This document shows, piece by piece, positions 47,373-59,260 of a DNA stretch of 64,000 bases. Below the pieces are notes generated by a model. That model saw nothing but the letters and a program-made list of their open reading frames with translations, was not told the origin of the DNA and made no database searches. Every line of letters begins with the position of its first letter. Position 1 is the stretch's first letter. Source of the DNA: Cylicocyclus nassatus (lineage: Eukaryota > Nematoda > Chromadorea > Rhabditida > Strongylidae); assembly GCA_958299035.1 (NCBI GenBank), contig CATQJL010000001.1:26329521-26393520 (forward strand), written 5' to 3'. A program made the position numbers and the translations under genes.

Positions 47373-50300
47373 ATGAAGTGGGCCCTCATACTTGTTTGGT
47401 TCTCTTTCGCAACTGCGGCTCCATCATCATTTGATGCTACCTATGCGGACGATGTAGCTAGAAATAAAATGTTACCACTAGCAGCTGCTGCCTATGCGAA
47501 AAATCCTCAGACCTGTCTCACAAACAAATTCACCAATGCTGAGGTCCAAATTTTACATTATAAATTTTGAATGCAGAAATGACAAAAAATTTGTTGCAGC
47601 TAAAGCGTCAACTCAACGTGAAGTGCGACTCTTTCAGAAGTGACAAATGTTCTGGATTCACAGCAGTCTTGAACGGTGATAAAGCCATCGTACTAAGTTT
47701 CAGGTACCAATTTCAAGGATTTAACAGGTAAAATAATTTGCATGGAATTTTTAGAGGCACTGACGCATTTCTACAACTTGTCAGTGAATCCGACCAAAGC
47801 GTGTTCAGCAAGCAGGTAATCACGACACGTAACTGTAGACTCACTTTTACAAGTTATAGAATGAAATATTGCTCATAAAAAGAAACTTGAAGGAATTTGT
47901 ATTCATTTTTGCTCAACCAAAATGGTGATCCGGGAAAAGTCCGGCTGAGGTCATTTTTCTTGAGCAAAAACTAGTAGAGTTTTGGGTTGATAAAACCTGT
48001 TGTTGAACACATTGTAACGAAAAAGTTAAAGGTAGAATTTCCAAGACCTCCTTTTATTTCTGCGCAGGCCCTACTGAACTTTTGTGCAAGTAAACTACAA
48101 CCATTGGTTGTTACACTTTCCTCACCTTCCCCTGGAAAACTCTAGAAAATTCGGCAAAGTCCCATAATTGGCATATCTGGAGAAGTAACAAAGGGCTGTT
48201 TACGCCCTGAAAGTCATCAGTTACAACAGATATGAAACCTTTCATGACAACACTTCGATCTCCATTCTTTCTTCATTTTCTATTTTCCCACTCTTCCTTT
48301 TCATACTTTTAGATTTTTCATGGACTTCCGGAAACATCAATAGTAATATGAAGGCAGCTCGCAAGTTTGTTCTTCAGCAATGGAAGAAACTTGCGAAAAA
48401 TTATTCACAAAATTTTCAAAAGGTTCAAATCGAAAGCCCACAACTTTCACATAAATTTGAAATGAGGAATCTTCTGAGAAAGTTTTGAGAATGGATGAGT
48501 GTAACAAAATTTATAGCTACCTGAAACTACAACAGCACTGAAACTCAATCTTACAACCTATACAGAAAACTTAGGATTTACAGCTTTTTGAAAACTGTTT
48601 ATCAAAATTTCCTTCTCTAAGCAACTGTTTAGGTCCTTCATTAAAAAATTTAGAGTAACTTTCGTGAATGCTAGATAGTCGCTTACAAGGGTAAAGCTCT
48701 ATGCACTTTTACCTTTTCAGAAAAGAAAGATGCCATTAAGTATAAAAACTGGTACACGAGGAGAAACTGTCATATCTTGGGTGTTTTTCAGATAGCTTGG
48801 ATTGGAGGAGGAAAGGTTTCAAAGTATTTCAACGATGCTTTCATGGATGTATGGAATGGAGGGATGAAAGACGATTTTAATACACTCCGTGCAAAGTATC
48901 CCACATATCAAGTTTGGGTGAGTAGGTACTAAGAATTCTTGTGCATCATTCATTTCTGCTGTTTTGTCCGTTATGAAGAAAAATAAACAAACAAAAAGAA
49001 AGCGTGAGAGGATCTAGGAGACATCATGAAACTCTTTAGATACTCAAACGGCTATGTTGCGCATAAATTTTGGCTAGCTTTTGATATGGACCAAAAACTG
49101 GCATACTTGTGGAGCAGCGATGATTACATTGTTCGTTGCGATATCATATTAAATTTTGAAATAATCTAAATATAAGACTGGCTACTAAATGAGTTTGGTC
49201 GCTTTTGCGGCTAATATAAATGCTGCGGAAATCTCTTTTTTAGTAATTGGTTTCTTCAAAAAAGAGCACTTTGAGAGTATTGGAATGTTGATACTGCCTG
49301 AATAATTTTTACCCTGTAAAACAAAAGAAGGCGCAAAAAGTGAGAAATCCGAATTTTCTCACTCCTTTCATTTTATCAAGATATTTCAAAAGGCAGATCA
49401 GAAATTTTTATTATTTAAAATGGAAAGTTTATGTGGAAAACTATTATATAAATACCAAATTGCTTATCTTTCTTTCCATCACAGCATGAAAACGAAGCTC
49501 AATAAATTAAAAAACTGATTCGGTTTAGCCATATAAGGGCATAACGGTCTTTTTTATGATGGAAATTCCTAGTAGTCGATTGATAAAAGAAGTTCTGAAC
49601 TACTTTCCTTCAGAAATTATGAAAAAAAAAACAATAAGAAAAGTTTCATGAAGGTTTGCACGCCGAAACCTTTTTCTTAGAAATCGTTAAAAATAGCAAT
49701 TATCAACCGCTCCTAGCTAAACATCGACTTCTACACGATAACATAGTCTCCGAAAGTTTACAACGTTCACCAATTTAGGTAACTGGTCACTCACTTGGAG
49801 GAGCCATGGCAACGTTGGCAGCTTCCTATCTAGTTGCTGCTAATCTGGTCCCTGCTGCCAATGTAGAATTGGTCACATTTGGTCAGCCGAGAACAGGAAA
49901 TAAAGATTTTTCTGCTGCTCACGACAAGCAGGTAAGTTGGAAATAGCTAGATATACCATGGCAGATATTTTGTTATTATTCTGATAAGAGCGCGTGCCCC
50001 TGTCTATTCATCTTTTTTATTATATTTCAGATGTCTTACACTTTCCGAGTTACACATTCGCGTGATATCGTGCCTCATGTACCACCGGAGGATCTCGAAG
50101 GCTACTATCATCACAAATATGAGGTTTTGTGAAAATTATTGAAGAAACTTTGAAACATGCTTCCATGAAAAATAGTTCGAAAGATGTTTTTGTGTAAAAA
50201 AATAATTGGATTCCTTGATATACAAACTGTAAGGCGTAGGAGGAAGAGGAGGAGGAGGAGGAGGAGGGGGGAGGGGTTTTCATAAGCATCGTCAACTTGG

Positions 50301-53024
50301 CTTAACGGTTCTAATGAGTCCGGAAGCACCGTAAATTGACCTGCTGTCGCTTCAGGACCCGGTTGCCTATATTCAACGCTTCTAGATAAGCTCTCTTGCG
50401 GACACAAGTACCGTAATCGGAGCAAGCACGCTGAATTTTTCGCCAACAGTAGCGGTCCGAAATTCTTTCTGGGGGAGCGAAACAGATTTTTTCAATGGAA
50501 AAGAAGTAACATTGCTTACGCCTCGAGTTCTTGGGATGCTTCCTAACTTTTCAGTGGCTTATAACACCGCCATATTTCCAAATATCTTCTACAAGGTTGA
50601 TTTGAATTTTTATTTTTCGAAAATTTTTGAATCATTTACAATACGTGAAAGCAAAAACAGCTTATTTGCACACATTCATAACCAGGTAATTTCAAAAAGT
50701 TTTGCCACCCTTTCTCAAAGAGTAGGCGGGAGAATGACTCTTTCCGATGTCCCCTATTTTGCAATCCTTTTGAATTACATTATCTTATCGATCAATATTC
50801 AAGTACTCTTCTTGAATCGTAAATAGTGTTCTTTCCTTTGATAACACCATTTGCACAGCCTCACAGCGATCTGAAAATTTAATTCGAAATCAGCATCTAG
50901 GCAATCTTGATCGCAAAGGTTCATGAACTAGAACGTACTCAAGTTGTTTTTTTGATAAAGAGCGATTGCTGATCTGTGTCCAGCAAATCGAGAATCCAAT
51001 TACCTAGATTTCCAAAAGGCTCTAAGACAAAGAGAGTTACGGGGATGGTCTGGTGGTATGTCCCAATTCTATCCGATTAAAAGAACGAGGGTTTGAGTGC
51101 AAGATAGTTTACCCAAATGACACGAACTAACAGCAAAAAGGACTCAACGCTATGTACAACAACGAACATTCAACCCGTTTTTGACCTTCTCAGCAGGATT
51201 TTTAGACTATCTAAGAAGAGTGATCGACTTTTTTCGACGGCTCGTTTAAACTCCCAGAGCTTCTTTTGCACGCTAGTTGGTCATCCTCCCCCCCCCCCCC
51301 TCCTCCCGTTTACCAGAATTTATATTCTGCTGAGAGGTAAACCGCCTTCTTTCGTATCTCCACTAAAAATTGGTAGATTGGTCTTACTTGCCAGATGCGA
51401 GCTCGTTTCAGACATGCTATACAATTTTTCTGCACCGTTTACACCGGTGATGGAATTTGAACAAGCCTGACGCACATCTCTACTCAAAGTCTCAGACAAT
51501 CCGCAAAATACTTCAGGGGAAAACTGAACTTCTAAAACTTCCGGGGAGACCCCTATTGGAGCTGCCAGATAGGGCCCTGCCAGGTAGGGTGAGGTCCACC
51601 CGCACGGCCCAATAGGACGTCCGCCCCGGAAGTTTCAGAGGTTCAGTGTTCCCCGAAAGTCTTTTGCGGATTGTCTGAGGTGGTGAATCATTCACGAGTA
51701 ATTGAAATATGTATTGTATGCATTAGTTGAAAATTTCATTACATTGCCAATTCAGCCGCAATTCAGCCATTCTCCTGCCAATAGAACAAAAAAGGGCTGC
51801 CATGCATTTTTTCACTAGTGCAAATGGCTGAACAAATCTGTCCCAAAAATGTACTAACTGTTTCGCAGTAGTTTTCTGCAGAAATCCATTTAAATACTCT
51901 AAGGCTAACTGCAACTTGTTTTACAATACAGAAACATAGCTTCGTATCTATGTAAGTAGAAAACGTCACAACTTTCAACAGTTTTTTGTGTCACTGTAAA
52001 TCAAAAAGTGCCAAAAAAAGCTGCCCGAAGGGAGTAACTCTACTACCGAGTGAAGTTAAATAGCTAATTGGCATTTTTGCTCTACAGATACTTTAAATAC
52101 GGCGGAAGTGTCGGACAAAAGTGGCTGTTTTGATGCTTATAAAGATTCCATAGTACAACTTGAACAATTCTAGAAGGTTCTAAGTGTTTAACATCGGCTC
52201 CCGCGAAAACTCCATAACAAGATTTTCAAGCCTTTTGGAAATTTTCTAGAATGGCAGGTACTCTATTCGGGCATAAATCTACTGCAATACCCCACCTTAT
52301 TTCACACTAATGAAGAAAAACGAATGATATACTTTATATCCAAGCTACCAACCCATATACCACAGTATTTGAATGTAAACGAAAGCTATTTATTGCGCTC
52401 AAAATTCTTTGATTTTTTACGAACTGTATCAACACGCAGGGCGTAACGGTGATAACCCAGGGAATTCTGAAATTCTGGAAAAGCTACAGTAGGAATGTGA
52501 AGAAAGGGGATAGACCATACATTGAGAGCATCATCCTTATGCTCACAATTTTTGGGACATAGCCAATTGAAGCTGCAAGTGCAGTTTCTTTCGGAAAGAA
52601 AAAGAGACCAGAACTTGTAGAAAGGTCCGAACGCTTGATAAACGGAGTACATATGAGGCAAGCATGAGCATAAGCCGACACTGGCAGGCGAAAAAAGCAA
52701 AATATTGTTCTGGTAACAGTTAGTTTGTCTATCGTAGCAAGCGCAAAGAGTACTCATCACCCTCGAAGACTCAAGATTTTCATTGTTTTTGCGTAATGTC
52801 TTTATTTAGGCATTCTATCACAACCATATGAAGCCAGGAGCGTCATTTGAAGTTTGCGCAGGTACATTGTTTCGACATAAGTAGGAAAATAAACTTCACA
52901 ATGTATTTTAGCTGATGAGGACAAAGGATGCAGCGATGGTCTCGATGTCACAACATCAATTGACGAACACTTGCACTATTTTGATGTCGATGTTAACGTT
53001 TACGGAGAGAAAGGCTGCAAGTAG
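47373..53024 (+). CDS. Secreted class 3 (fungal-type) lipase
   Basis: Eight exons: 47373-47543, 47600-47703, 47755-47815, 48792-48917, 49779-49931, 50031-50123, 52810-52861, 52912-53024, giving 290 aa. All phases match (0,2,0,0,0,0,1). A signal peptide (MKWALILVWFSFATA) precedes the Lipase_3 (PF01764-type) alpha/beta-hydrolase region. It has LSFRGTDAF (oxyanion region), VTGHSLGGAMATLAASY with the nucleophile Ser159, TFGQPRTGN, THSRDIVPHVPP with likely acid Asp217, and SIDEHLHYF holding the likely catalytic His (273, or 275). Several cysteines fit an extracellular enzyme. The reaction is hydrolysis of lipid esters such as triacylglycerols. Nematode genomes carry many secreted paralogues of this family. 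Donor 1 (GTCCAA) is poor, but the join gives the expected family sequence. Intron 6 is 2.7 kb and holds an inverted-repeat element. No AATAAA follows; a variant AATAAT lies at 53048. Confidence 0.92.
50236..50276. repeat. GGA-rich microsatellite
   Basis: Run of AGGAGG units grading into a G-run (GGGGGGAGGGG) inside lipase intron 6. Confidence 0.75.
51491..51679. repeat. Short inverted-repeat element (189 bp) in lipase intron 6
   Basis: CTCAGACAATCCGCAAAA at 51491 and TTTTGCGGATTGTCTGAG ending at 51679 are perfect inverted ends. CTGAAC/GTTCAG and AACTTCCGGGG/CCCCGGAAGTT extend the stem. Confidence 0.75.
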
Positions 53025-53722
53025 ACAACCCAGTTCATAAATGATTCAATAATATGTGAAATTAATCTATGAAAAAAGTCACGAGTAGGAACGGATGGTT
53101 TCAAAAATTATTTGTTCCAAACAATTACTCTACCGGATCTAGCTAACGCTGAGCTCAGAGCAACAGCAATTGCTTATAGATTGTTCTGGAAAAATAAGAA
53201 AGAAGCCCTATCGGTTGAATTGGCTTTTTCACGTGATATTCATATCTTCAGACGCGTGTTCAAACGCTGATTCCATATCTGCATTTCCTTTCTGCAAAAC
53301 AGGAACAAGGCCTGTGGGTATCCGCATGGGTGTTTTTGTGGAGCTTTTCGCTAGTTTTATGCCACTTATTGTTAGAGTTTGACAGTAGTAATTCAGCACT
53401 CATATTTCTTTCGGAGATGTCGCAGAAAAGGAAAGTAGATTTAAAAATTAGCATTCAAACACGCCTCTAGTTGTAAAACAGCGGTTTGGAAAGTCTACTT
53501 CGACTGATAAAACTAAAACAAAGCTTTGTAAGGAAATGACAATGCACAGGACATTTCAAAACAGCATATGAAATCAGCTCATTTTTAGTACTTTCTTCCT
53601 GTTTCCTAGGTTTTTGAATTGATTGAATATGTGTTAGTGTAGCATAAATTTAAAGTTTACTACGCTAGAAAGGTTTTACTGTGGAGCTACCAGGAATGGG
53701 TGTTGTTGGTCGTAGATTATTA

Positions 53723-54494
53723 GGTTGGAAACTAAGTTTTGCAACCTTCATAACCTTCATAAACTTACTCTTCGGATGTTGGGCACTCAAACTTTGCAAT
53801 ATGTAGAACATAATGCATCTTACAATTGTGCACAAACTATATGAATTTCGAGCACGAGAAGAAATCGAAGCATTCTCGAAGACTAGTGAATTTTGGGAAT
53901 TTTCGGTTGTAAAGCCTTTGGCAACCTAGACCATGCATAATGATCCGTTGTGTGCAAAATTATTGCTAAAAGTTGATTGATTTGTTTAGCCCTGTAAAAA
54001 AAAGAAGTTTGAAATTAACTCGAGATTTGACGCCCTCACAAAGCTGAACGAACTGCTGTACGCAAGGCTGCTGGGGACAAGCGTTAATGACCAAGGAGTT
54101 GGAACCTCAAAATTCGCCGAGACTTCGGGGGTTATTTGACCCGCCAATGCATATCATATTCATTTGCGGAATCACCGCCTTTTTTCTTGATTAAGGTAAA
54201 CCCTAAAGCCTTTTACAGTAATCTTACAAGAAAGACCTTATCATGCAATTTTAGTAGCTTTCGTATTCGACATTTGAATAACCCCATATACCCAGTTTCA
54301 GCCACATCTGTAAATATTTATAATTTTCTCCCCTGTTCCATATACCTACCGTAACCCTCACTGTAGCGGCAGAATTTGGAAGGAGAGCAGCTGTGTTTAT
54401 AGTTTACGTCATTCTACATATTGGCAATATTTGAGTGCGCCATGTTGAAAAAGGAGAAACATTCTGAAATAGTTGCAAAAATCGGTTTCCAACC
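53723..54494. mobile_element. Mariner-like non-autonomous element
   Basis: GGTTGGAAACTAAGTTTTGC and its inverted partner (GCAAAAATCGGTTTCCAACC) are each flanked by TA (53721-53722, 54495-54496). About 770 bp with no transposase frame. The ends resemble the TTAGGTTGG...AAAAGTAA type. Confidence 0.65.
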
Positions 54495-54648
54495 TAGTAA
54501 GTTAAGTTACAACCAACTAGAGGATACAAGTTGTGATCAGCACACTGAGTAATCCGCCTATCAGCGGAATAGTAATCCGGAATCAGCGCGTCGAATTACC
54601 CCAGGTAAGCAAAAGACCTCAGGTTGGGGATTTGCCGAGCCACTGCCT

Positions 54649-55002
54649 TTAAGGGCAGTGTCCAGGCAAATCTGAGCATATCTTTTTTTGCCTGAAATTG
54701 TTGAGGAAGCTCTAGCTAAGGCACTGCCTAAACCGCAATGCAAATGATTCATTCACGAAAAATGAGAAATCCATCTCTGAACACTTCGCGGCTACGCCGT
54801 GAATGTCCCAGCGCGAACGTAGTGTTAAAGTGAGCGAAGTCATTTTCGGGTTACGGCCACGCAGGCGCGGGTTCGGGACGGATTTCTCAGCCGTGAATAA
54901 ACAATTTGCACTGCCCCTTGGGCAGTGTCTTAATTAGGACCCACTCACCAATTTCCAGGCAAAAGGCCCATGCGCCCCGATTTGCCTGGACATTGCTTTT
55001 GA
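54649..55002. repeat. Fold-back element, AGGCAG-end family
   Basis: TTAAGGGCAGTGTCCAGGCA at the left and TGCCTGGACATTGCTTTTGA at the right are inverted. The GC-rich interior (TTCGCGGCTACGCCGTGAAT, AGCGCGAACGTAGTGTTAA, TTTCGGGTTACGGCCACG) is shared with 56510-56758. Confidence 0.65.
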
Positions 55003-56090
55003 TCATACATCTGGAGAAATTTGTAAAACTAACAGATAACTGGTTATACTTAGCATACACAGTACTCAGACGGCATCGTGCAATCAAAGATGCTCCCCCT
55101 CGAGTATAGATTCAAATTTGAAGCCAAAATTTGTTTACTTTGAACGGAGATACAGTGTTGCAGCGCAAATTTTGCGAATTCCGGGCGTTATGGTTTTTTT
55201 ACAAGTTTTTCTAATGAATGCTTTGTGGGCACCCAATGCTGCAAATGCTAAATGTGGAAGCAGTTGAAAAAACTTTGCTGCAAAGCATTCATTTCTATTA
55301 CTCATTATAATTACGATATCAAACGCTTTTTTTTGATAAGCCAGATTTTTGTAGTGAAAACCATCGAAATGATAGATAATGGCTGGAAAAATAGTTATTC
55401 TTTGAATAGGCCAATTTAACAACGGAAGCAAGTTGCCAAAGTAAGTTATGCTCCCTCTCTTTGGTTATATTTTAACAACATCATATGCAAGCAATGACCG
55501 AAATAAGAATGTTCTATCTTTCGAAAAAAGTGGTTTTTCATGCTGATCAATCGACTTGTTTAAACTCTTGAAACAGCTGATAATCTTGAATAGTACGTGC
55601 TTATTTATATTTGTATCCTTTGTAGTCATTTAGAACATCCCAACATCAAAACCTTTCATTTATTCGAGAAGCGACTTCTACAATAGGACACGGTTCGAAA
55701 ATTTGAAGAAGCTGAAATCTCACAGTGCTCGCTATCTTTGAAATTTCACTTCTTTTTCGACTGAAGTCCTGCATCATTGCCAATCAACCTGCACATGAGT
55801 TATTATACTATGCTATAAAAAAATTATTGTTTTACATCTGCATTCTGACAAAACCATGGCTTTGCCATGGTCAATTGAAGATACATTCGATCTCAAAAGT
55901 TTGGCTATACATTTCACTTAAGCGATCTCCATCACCACTTGTTCTTCCGCGCTAGAATTCAAAGAAGTTTAGACCCAATCGTGCACAGTGCAACTAATTT
56001 TTTGACTATAGCCGAGCACGATAGCTGCAGAAATTTTTTTCCATGGAAACTACAAAAAAATTGCTCGTATCTCTGCTATTTGATCAGCTG
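55003..56090. other. Intergenic, no gene recognised
   Basis: Downstream of the repeat and upstream of gene D; no exon chain recognised. Confidence 0.4.
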
Positions 56091-56110
56091 CGCTTATAAG
56101 GAGGCACAGT

Positions 56111-56118
56111 ATAAGAAT
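56111..56118 (+). promoter_or_regulatory. TATA-like box of gene D
   Basis: TATAAGAA about 38 bp before the ATG at 56156. A second candidate, TATAAGG, is at 56095. Confidence 0.35.
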
Positions 56119-56155
56119 GGCTCGAAGCATTCGTAGGCATCACTGCGAAACTAAA

Positions 56156-59100
56156 ATGCAAGCACTGCATCTTCTTCTGTCGTTATACTTCGTCAACGTC
56201 GGCAAGCAAATATTTCTTGATTGTGATCCTGCCGGATTCAAGCTACGTGGGTTATAGTCACAGCTTCCTTTACAGCGCGAAAGATTGCGAATAATGGCAC
56301 AGTTATCAGCAATAGTTTAGCATGCGTGCCTCCTTCTAACACTTGCCCTGACAATTCGTGGACTTGTATCCAGATTCGAGGGGACGCTGAGAACACGACA
56401 TGCTGTGACAATGCTTTTGTAGGTTTATTTCTCTATAAAGCTAATCTTTCTAACTTAGCTAAATAAAAAATTTCCTCTGTGCAAAAAAATCGCGTAAATT
56501 CAAAATCTATTGAAGACACTGTCCAGGCAGATCGGTGCACACTGGTTTTACGCCTGAAAACAGATGAGAGGGTCCTAGCTAAGGCACTGCCTAAGCGGCA
56601 GCGCGAATGATGCATTCACGGCTGAGAAATCCGTCCTCAAACCCTCCACGCCTGCGCCGCGACCATAATTCGCGAGTGACTTAGAATGGGTCCCAGCGCT
56701 AACGTAGTGTTAATGTGAGCTAGCTCACTTTCGGGTTACGGTCACGGCGTAGGCTTAGCAAAAGAATTCTCTTTTCCATCTTTAAGGTCAAACGCTGAGC
56801 ATCAAAATAACACCGAGTCCTGCATACATTGACGACGAGCCATTTTTTACGTCTCTCCCCGTAGACGAGATGTTTTTGTATACTTTTACGCCTGGCTGCT
56901 TGTATATAAGCATGCATCCATGCTAAGTGCCAGACTTAGACAAATGCTGCGTTAACAGAATGCGGTGCAGATACTGTCACTTAGTGTCACGTTGGAAAAA
57001 AGTCGAATCGGCCTCCGCGATCGCGATACAACAAAAAATTTTTTTATGGATAACCTTTTCATTCTCATTCTGTGAGGCCTTTGTATCATCTCCTCGAAAA
57101 CACGTCGCTGCGAACATCGCAGACGTTACTTCGATCTCCTTCCAACGTGACACCCAAATGACAATATCTGCGCCGCATACTGCTGAAGCAGCTGATCAGC
57201 TAAGTATGGCGCTTGCCTATGCTTAAGAATTTTAATATACAAGTGAATGGGGGCAGCTCCGCCTCCTTGTTGCAAGCCCGCCCATCCGCTGAAGTTTGTG
57301 CTTCCGGCAATCTCGAAAGGATGGCGGAGAGTGCCGCTGAAAAGGCTGGAAACTGCCTGATGGGGGAGAGGGAGGGCAAAATCGAGGTTGCCTAAGGTTT
57401 CACGGTTATTTATGACCGCTTTATGCTCTTTGAGCGCAAAAAAATTTTTGTAGATGGTTATGGAGTGGGCGGAAAACGTGAAATCCTGCGGAGCCTAAGT
57501 GATGAAGTAAACACTTAGAACAGTTGAGCGCATTAAAGTGTATATTTAGTGTATCGCGCCCGTGCGCGACGCCGTCGCCAACGGTGGGAGGTGGTGTTCT
57601 TCGATTTAAAATTTTTTAAGGACTCTTGATATATTTTTTGAGCATGACTTGAAGTTCGCGCACAATTCACAGCATTGATAAACAAGAGCTAAGCAAGCAA
57701 CTGTGACAGTGAATACTAAGACCAAGCAAACTTATTCAGGCGTCATACTCACGATGTCACAAATCGTCTGATAGAATTATATAGATCTAGCGTACCAAAA
57801 CAAGTATGACACAAGCCAGACAGTAAAGATAGTCAAATTTGAAGATTTTTATTGGATTTGTATTCTTATGTGTGGCAGAAAACGCCTACTCAGCTTGACG
57901 ACACCATACACTGCATCTCCACCTCGACAGTTGGATTGCGGTATTTGTAAGCAAGGAGGCTTCTAATTTGCAGCATCATTCCCAGCTATTGACCTTTTCT
58001 AAAATGATATGAATCTCATTTCAGATTTACATGTACTCTGAAAAAGTCGCAGTCAAGTCCTCGCCTTTTTGCAAAAGCCGAAAATGGAATTAAGCAGTTT
58101 TTACATCGAATGATTCTTTCTCTTAATTCGAATCTCCCTACCAATGTGGATCGCTAAAATCACAAAAAAAAACGAAGTAGCGGAAGACTGTCTGACGTTT
58201 GTCTGAAACCATTACGGACTAGCAGACATTAAAATTGACTATAACACTGAATTTTCATTGTGTCAATCTAGGTCCCATCATTTTTATGTTGCAGAATACG
58301 CCACAATTAATTATTAATGAAATTATTTATTTAATAACGCCTGCGGCTTTACCGAACTTTTATTTTTAACTCTCCCAAACTATCCAATACCCAGTGGTTC
58401 TGAAAAAGTCGGTTCTACTTTAATGCAAAATCTTCACCTGATTGAAGCTGTAACTTAGAAAATGCATGCTGGACAAATTTGTGAGTTTCCAACGAGTAAA
58501 TGTCGGGACAAGACAATACAATGTTTTTGACGAAAACGAGCATTGGTAAATTTAATTTTTTAAACTAGGTTACATGTTATGGAACCAAAGAAAAAATCAC
58601 AAAATCAAGCTTGATCCTTCGCTGGGCTTGTTCTAGGTCCGTATGACGCTTAGAACAACACGCGCAGATAATTGTGACGCCTTGTATATTCTACAAGACT
58701 GGAATAATGAAACAAATACATTTACTAGATTATTCAACTTTGGGATACTTCGTCGACCACAACTTCCACAACATCCTCGACTTCCACATCTTCGGCGACA
58801 TCCACAACAACGCGTATGGCATTTCCCAAACTTTCTTCTTTTTGATTTTTTCTGCAAAAAACGCAATTTAGCTTGCGTGGATAAAGTAAATCCAGCCACG
58901 GGTATATCAGACTGTCCAAATCGTCTGTCTTTGTGTAACAATTCTCTATATTATACTTTGATGACAGAACAGTGCCCAAAAACCTGCAATAGATGCCCCG
59001 ATTCAAGCAGTCCCCAACCTCCTCAACCACCAGGTTTGCCGAATTATAAATATCTATGAAATCTAGCATTAGATAGTTTCTTATTCAGCGCCAACCTGTC

Positions 59101-59222
59101 AAGATTTGGTCAATTACCGAACCGGAATATCGGATTGTCCACAGCGGAGTTATCTTTGTACGAACACCATTTACCTTAGTCTAATGCGGCAGCAATGCCC
59201 AAAAACCTGCGGGTATTGCTAA
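56156..59222 (+). CDS. Gene D: secreted CCD-module protein with Ser/Thr linker and two ShKT domains
   Basis: Exons 56156-56246, 56321-56418, 58729-58813, 58872-59033, 59089-59222 give 189 aa. A signal peptide (about MQALHLLLSLYFVNVG) is followed by the six-cysteine module C23, C32, C39, C46, C58, C59 (CCD), with a slightly longer last loop. Exon 3 encodes a Ser/Thr-rich linker (64-91, TTTSTTSSTSTSSATSTTT), a likely O-glycosylated stalk. ShKT domains are C93-C133, followed by a Pro-rich spacer (PQPPQPP), and C149-C189, which ends in CGYC directly before the stop. Phases 1, 0, 1, 1 match the family. Intron 2 is 2.3 kb and contains an AGGCAG-family repeat. Exon 3 is hidden in a longer plus-strand frame that reads a different phase. 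The variant TATAAA at 59255 may serve as polyadenylation signal. Confidence 0.82.
56510..56758. repeat. Truncated AGGCAG-family copy in intron 2 of gene D
   Basis: Starts TTGAAGACACTGTCCAGGCA and shares the GC-rich interior of 54649-55002, but no right end was found. Confidence 0.55.
56759..58728. other. Rest of intron 2 of gene D
   Basis: Contains a small inverted pair (GTGTCACGTTGGAA at 56987 with TTCCAACGTGACAC at 57140). Plus-strand frames at 56927-57395 have no support. An alternative linker-like exon at 57879 (CCTACTCAGCTTGACGACAC) was considered, but its phase does not fit. Confidence 0.4.
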
Positions 59223-59260
59223 GGAGTTTTTGCCGCTTTGAAGTTTCCACTTTTTATAAA

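Larger units (their letters stand above)
50124..52809. other. Intron 6 of the lipase gene
   Basis: Holds a GGA-rich microsatellite (50236-50276), a poly-C run near 51289-51300, and the inverted-repeat element at 51491-51679. A stretch at 51031-51110 loosely resembles a tRNA-derived sequence (TGGTCTGGTGGTATGTC ... GGTTTGAGTGC). No other gene recognised. Confidence 0.45.

Noticed and set aside
51031..51110. tRNA gene in lipase intron 6
   Set aside because: Only a loose match to A and B boxes; acceptor stem does not pair.
57879..57940. Alternative linker exon of gene D
   Set aside because: The acceptor is good, but no donor gives the phase needed to join the ShKT exon; the exon at 58729-58813 fits at both ends.
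58643..59059. 138-codon plus-strand frame as one exon of gene D
   Set aside because: Its N-terminal half reads the Ser/Thr linker in the wrong frame and crosses a 58-bp intron with normal GT and AG; only the ShKT part is coding in that frame.
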